DNA from: an uncultured Myxococcaceae bacterium
GTDB lineage: Bacteria; Myxococcota_A; Polyangia; Polyangiales; Ga0077539
Assembly (NCBI GenBank): GCA_945952225.1
Contig: CAMFHP010000061.1
Coordinates: 1 to 49,999, forward strand
Direction of reading: 5' to 3'
DNA length: 49,999 nucleotides
Of the stretch, positions 49,440-49,999 are shown in pieces. Position 1 is the stretch's first letter, and every line of letters begins with the position of its first letter. The notes under the pieces were generated by a model. That model was not told the DNA's origin. It saw only the letters and a list, made by a program, of their open reading frames with translations, and searched no databases. Made by a program: the position numbers and the translations under genes.

Positions 49440-49868
49440 TCAATCGTCGCGGGGCACGTTCGTGCGGGCGCGCTTGCGCTCTGCGGTGTGGCGCTTCTCG
49501 GCGAGGCGGCGTGCCTTCACGGCGCGTGAGGGCTTCGTGGGGCGGCGGGGCTTCGGCGGCGTGAGGCTCGCGAGCACGAGGGCGCGCACCTTCTCGCGCG
49601 CGTCGTCGAGGTTGCGCGACTGATCGCGCGTGGCCTGGCTCGAGACGAGGATCCAGCCGTCGGCATCGAGGCGGTGCGCGGCCGCGTGACGGAGGCGATC
49701 CTTCACGTCGGGGGCGAGCGCGGCGGTGTTGGGCAGGTCGAATCGCAGCTCGACCTTCGAAGACACCTTGTTGACGTGCTGGCCGCCGGGGCCGCTGGCA
49801 CGCGCGGCGTTCCAGACGAAATCCGACGGAGGAAGCGTGATCGCTTCGTTGATGACGAGCGGGTCCAT
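49440..49868 (-). CDS. arfB: alternative ribosome-rescue factor ArfB (YaeJ)
   Basis: 142 residues. The GGQ catalytic motif lies in SGPGGQHVNKVSSKVELRFD (Gly28-Gly29-Gln30), followed by the basic C-terminal tail rich in Lys/Arg (PPKPRRPTKPS, KARRLAEKRH) that enters the empty mRNA channel. It hydrolyses peptidyl-tRNA on stalled ribosomes. ATG 49868 begins the conserved N-terminus; the upstream extension in frame is not family-like. A partial gene ends 45 bases upstream on the same strand. Confidence 0.92.
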   Translation of the reverse strand: MDPLVINEAITLPPSDFVWNAARASGPGGQHVNKVSSKVELRFDLPNTAALAPDVKDRLRHAAAHRLDADGWILVSSQATRDQSRNLDDAREKVRALVLASLTPPKPRRPTKPSRAVKARRLAEKRHTAERKRARTNVPRDD

Positions 49869-49912
49869 GGCGATGCTGCGGGCGGTGGGGGCGGAGTGGA
49901 GCGGCGCGGCGG

Positions 49913-49999
49913 TCAGCGCGGCGCGTGGGCGTCGAGAAAGCGCGCGATGGTGAGGCCCGAGGTGCCTTCGCGCAAGTCGCGCAGGGGCACACACACACC
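49913..49999 (-). CDS. C-terminal end of an unidentified protein
   Basis: Read on the minus strand, a frame enters from the right edge and stops at TGA (49915-49913), giving 28 residues that end LTIARFLDAHAPR. Codon choice is like neighbouring genes (GC at third positions) and it abuts arfB on the same strand. Too short to identify. Confidence 0.45.
   Translation of the reverse strand, partial: GVCVPLRDLREGTSGLTIARFLDAHAPR

Noticed and set aside
1-49999. CRISPR arrays, insertion sequences, phage genes or attachment sites
   Set aside because: No spaced direct repeats, transposase motifs, integrases or flanking duplications were seen; the tandem repeats found are all coding and in frame.
49990-49999. 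Short CA dinucleotide run at the right edge
   Set aside because: Five CA units within the last codons of a partial gene; too short to be a notable microsatellite.

Overview
The window is a dense, high-GC stretch (GC-rich third codon positions throughout) from what is most likely a myxobacterium-type organism (Myxococcota, probably Polyangiales/Sandaracinaceae-like; this is inference). The reasons are the many lipoproteins with Asp/Ala/Pro-rich linkers, an AgmX/PglI-type C-terminal domain on a zinc-ribbon protein, a response regulator fused to a Ser/Thr kinase, MopE-type metal-binding motifs, a DUF4398 lipoprotein next to an OmpA-TSP3 protein, and a caspase-like secreted protein. About 40 protein genes and one tRNA gene fill it. 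No gap exceeds 300 bases, and I see no insertion sequence, prophage or CRISPR array.

Layout. 1-9.9 kb: end of a TPR protein, pdxH, a repeat-bearing TonB-like membrane protein, an L,D-transpeptidase lipoprotein, a receiver-kinase fusion, an aldehyde-dehydrogenase-like enzyme and the zinc-ribbon/AgmX protein. 9.9-18 kb: a B12-type radical SAM protein downstream of a fatty-acid desaturase, a creatininase-family hydrolase, an FAD sugar-lactone-oxidase-like enzyme with an extra C-terminal domain, and the peroxide-defence locus ahpC-ahpD divergent from oxyR. 18-25.8 kb: a GH92 mannosidase lipoprotein, two unknown genes, xdhC-moaA (molybdenum cofactor), a PLP deaminase/desulfhydrase and a Rieske oxygenase. 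25.8-33.4 kb: a 1164-residue lipoprotein with duplicated nidogen-like domains, a TrkA-type potassium channel, three small lipoproteins and a phosphopantetheinyl transferase. 33.5-38.1 kb: a radical SAM protein resembling tetraether/membrane-spanning lipid synthases, facing an ATGA-coupled trio (nuclease lipoprotein, glycosyltransferase, possible deacetylase). 38.2-44.5 kb: RecD2 helicase, a BNR-like protein, a caspase-like protein and argH. 44.6-50 kb: envelope proteins (DUF4398, OmpA, an outer-membrane candidate), tRNA-Val(GAC), infC with a probable ATT start, a small membrane protein, arfB and the end of another gene.

Cross-cutting points. Several plus-strand genes carry a -10-like hexamer only 5-9 bases before the start codon and no Shine-Dalgarno, suggesting leaderless transcripts; others (ahpC, argH, caspase gene, large lipoprotein) have clear GGAG/GGAGG sites. 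The strongest leads are the Tes/Mss-like radical SAM enzyme, the structured infC leader with a non-canonical start, and the desaturase/B12-radical-SAM pair. All three point to lipid or translation biology that can be tested.
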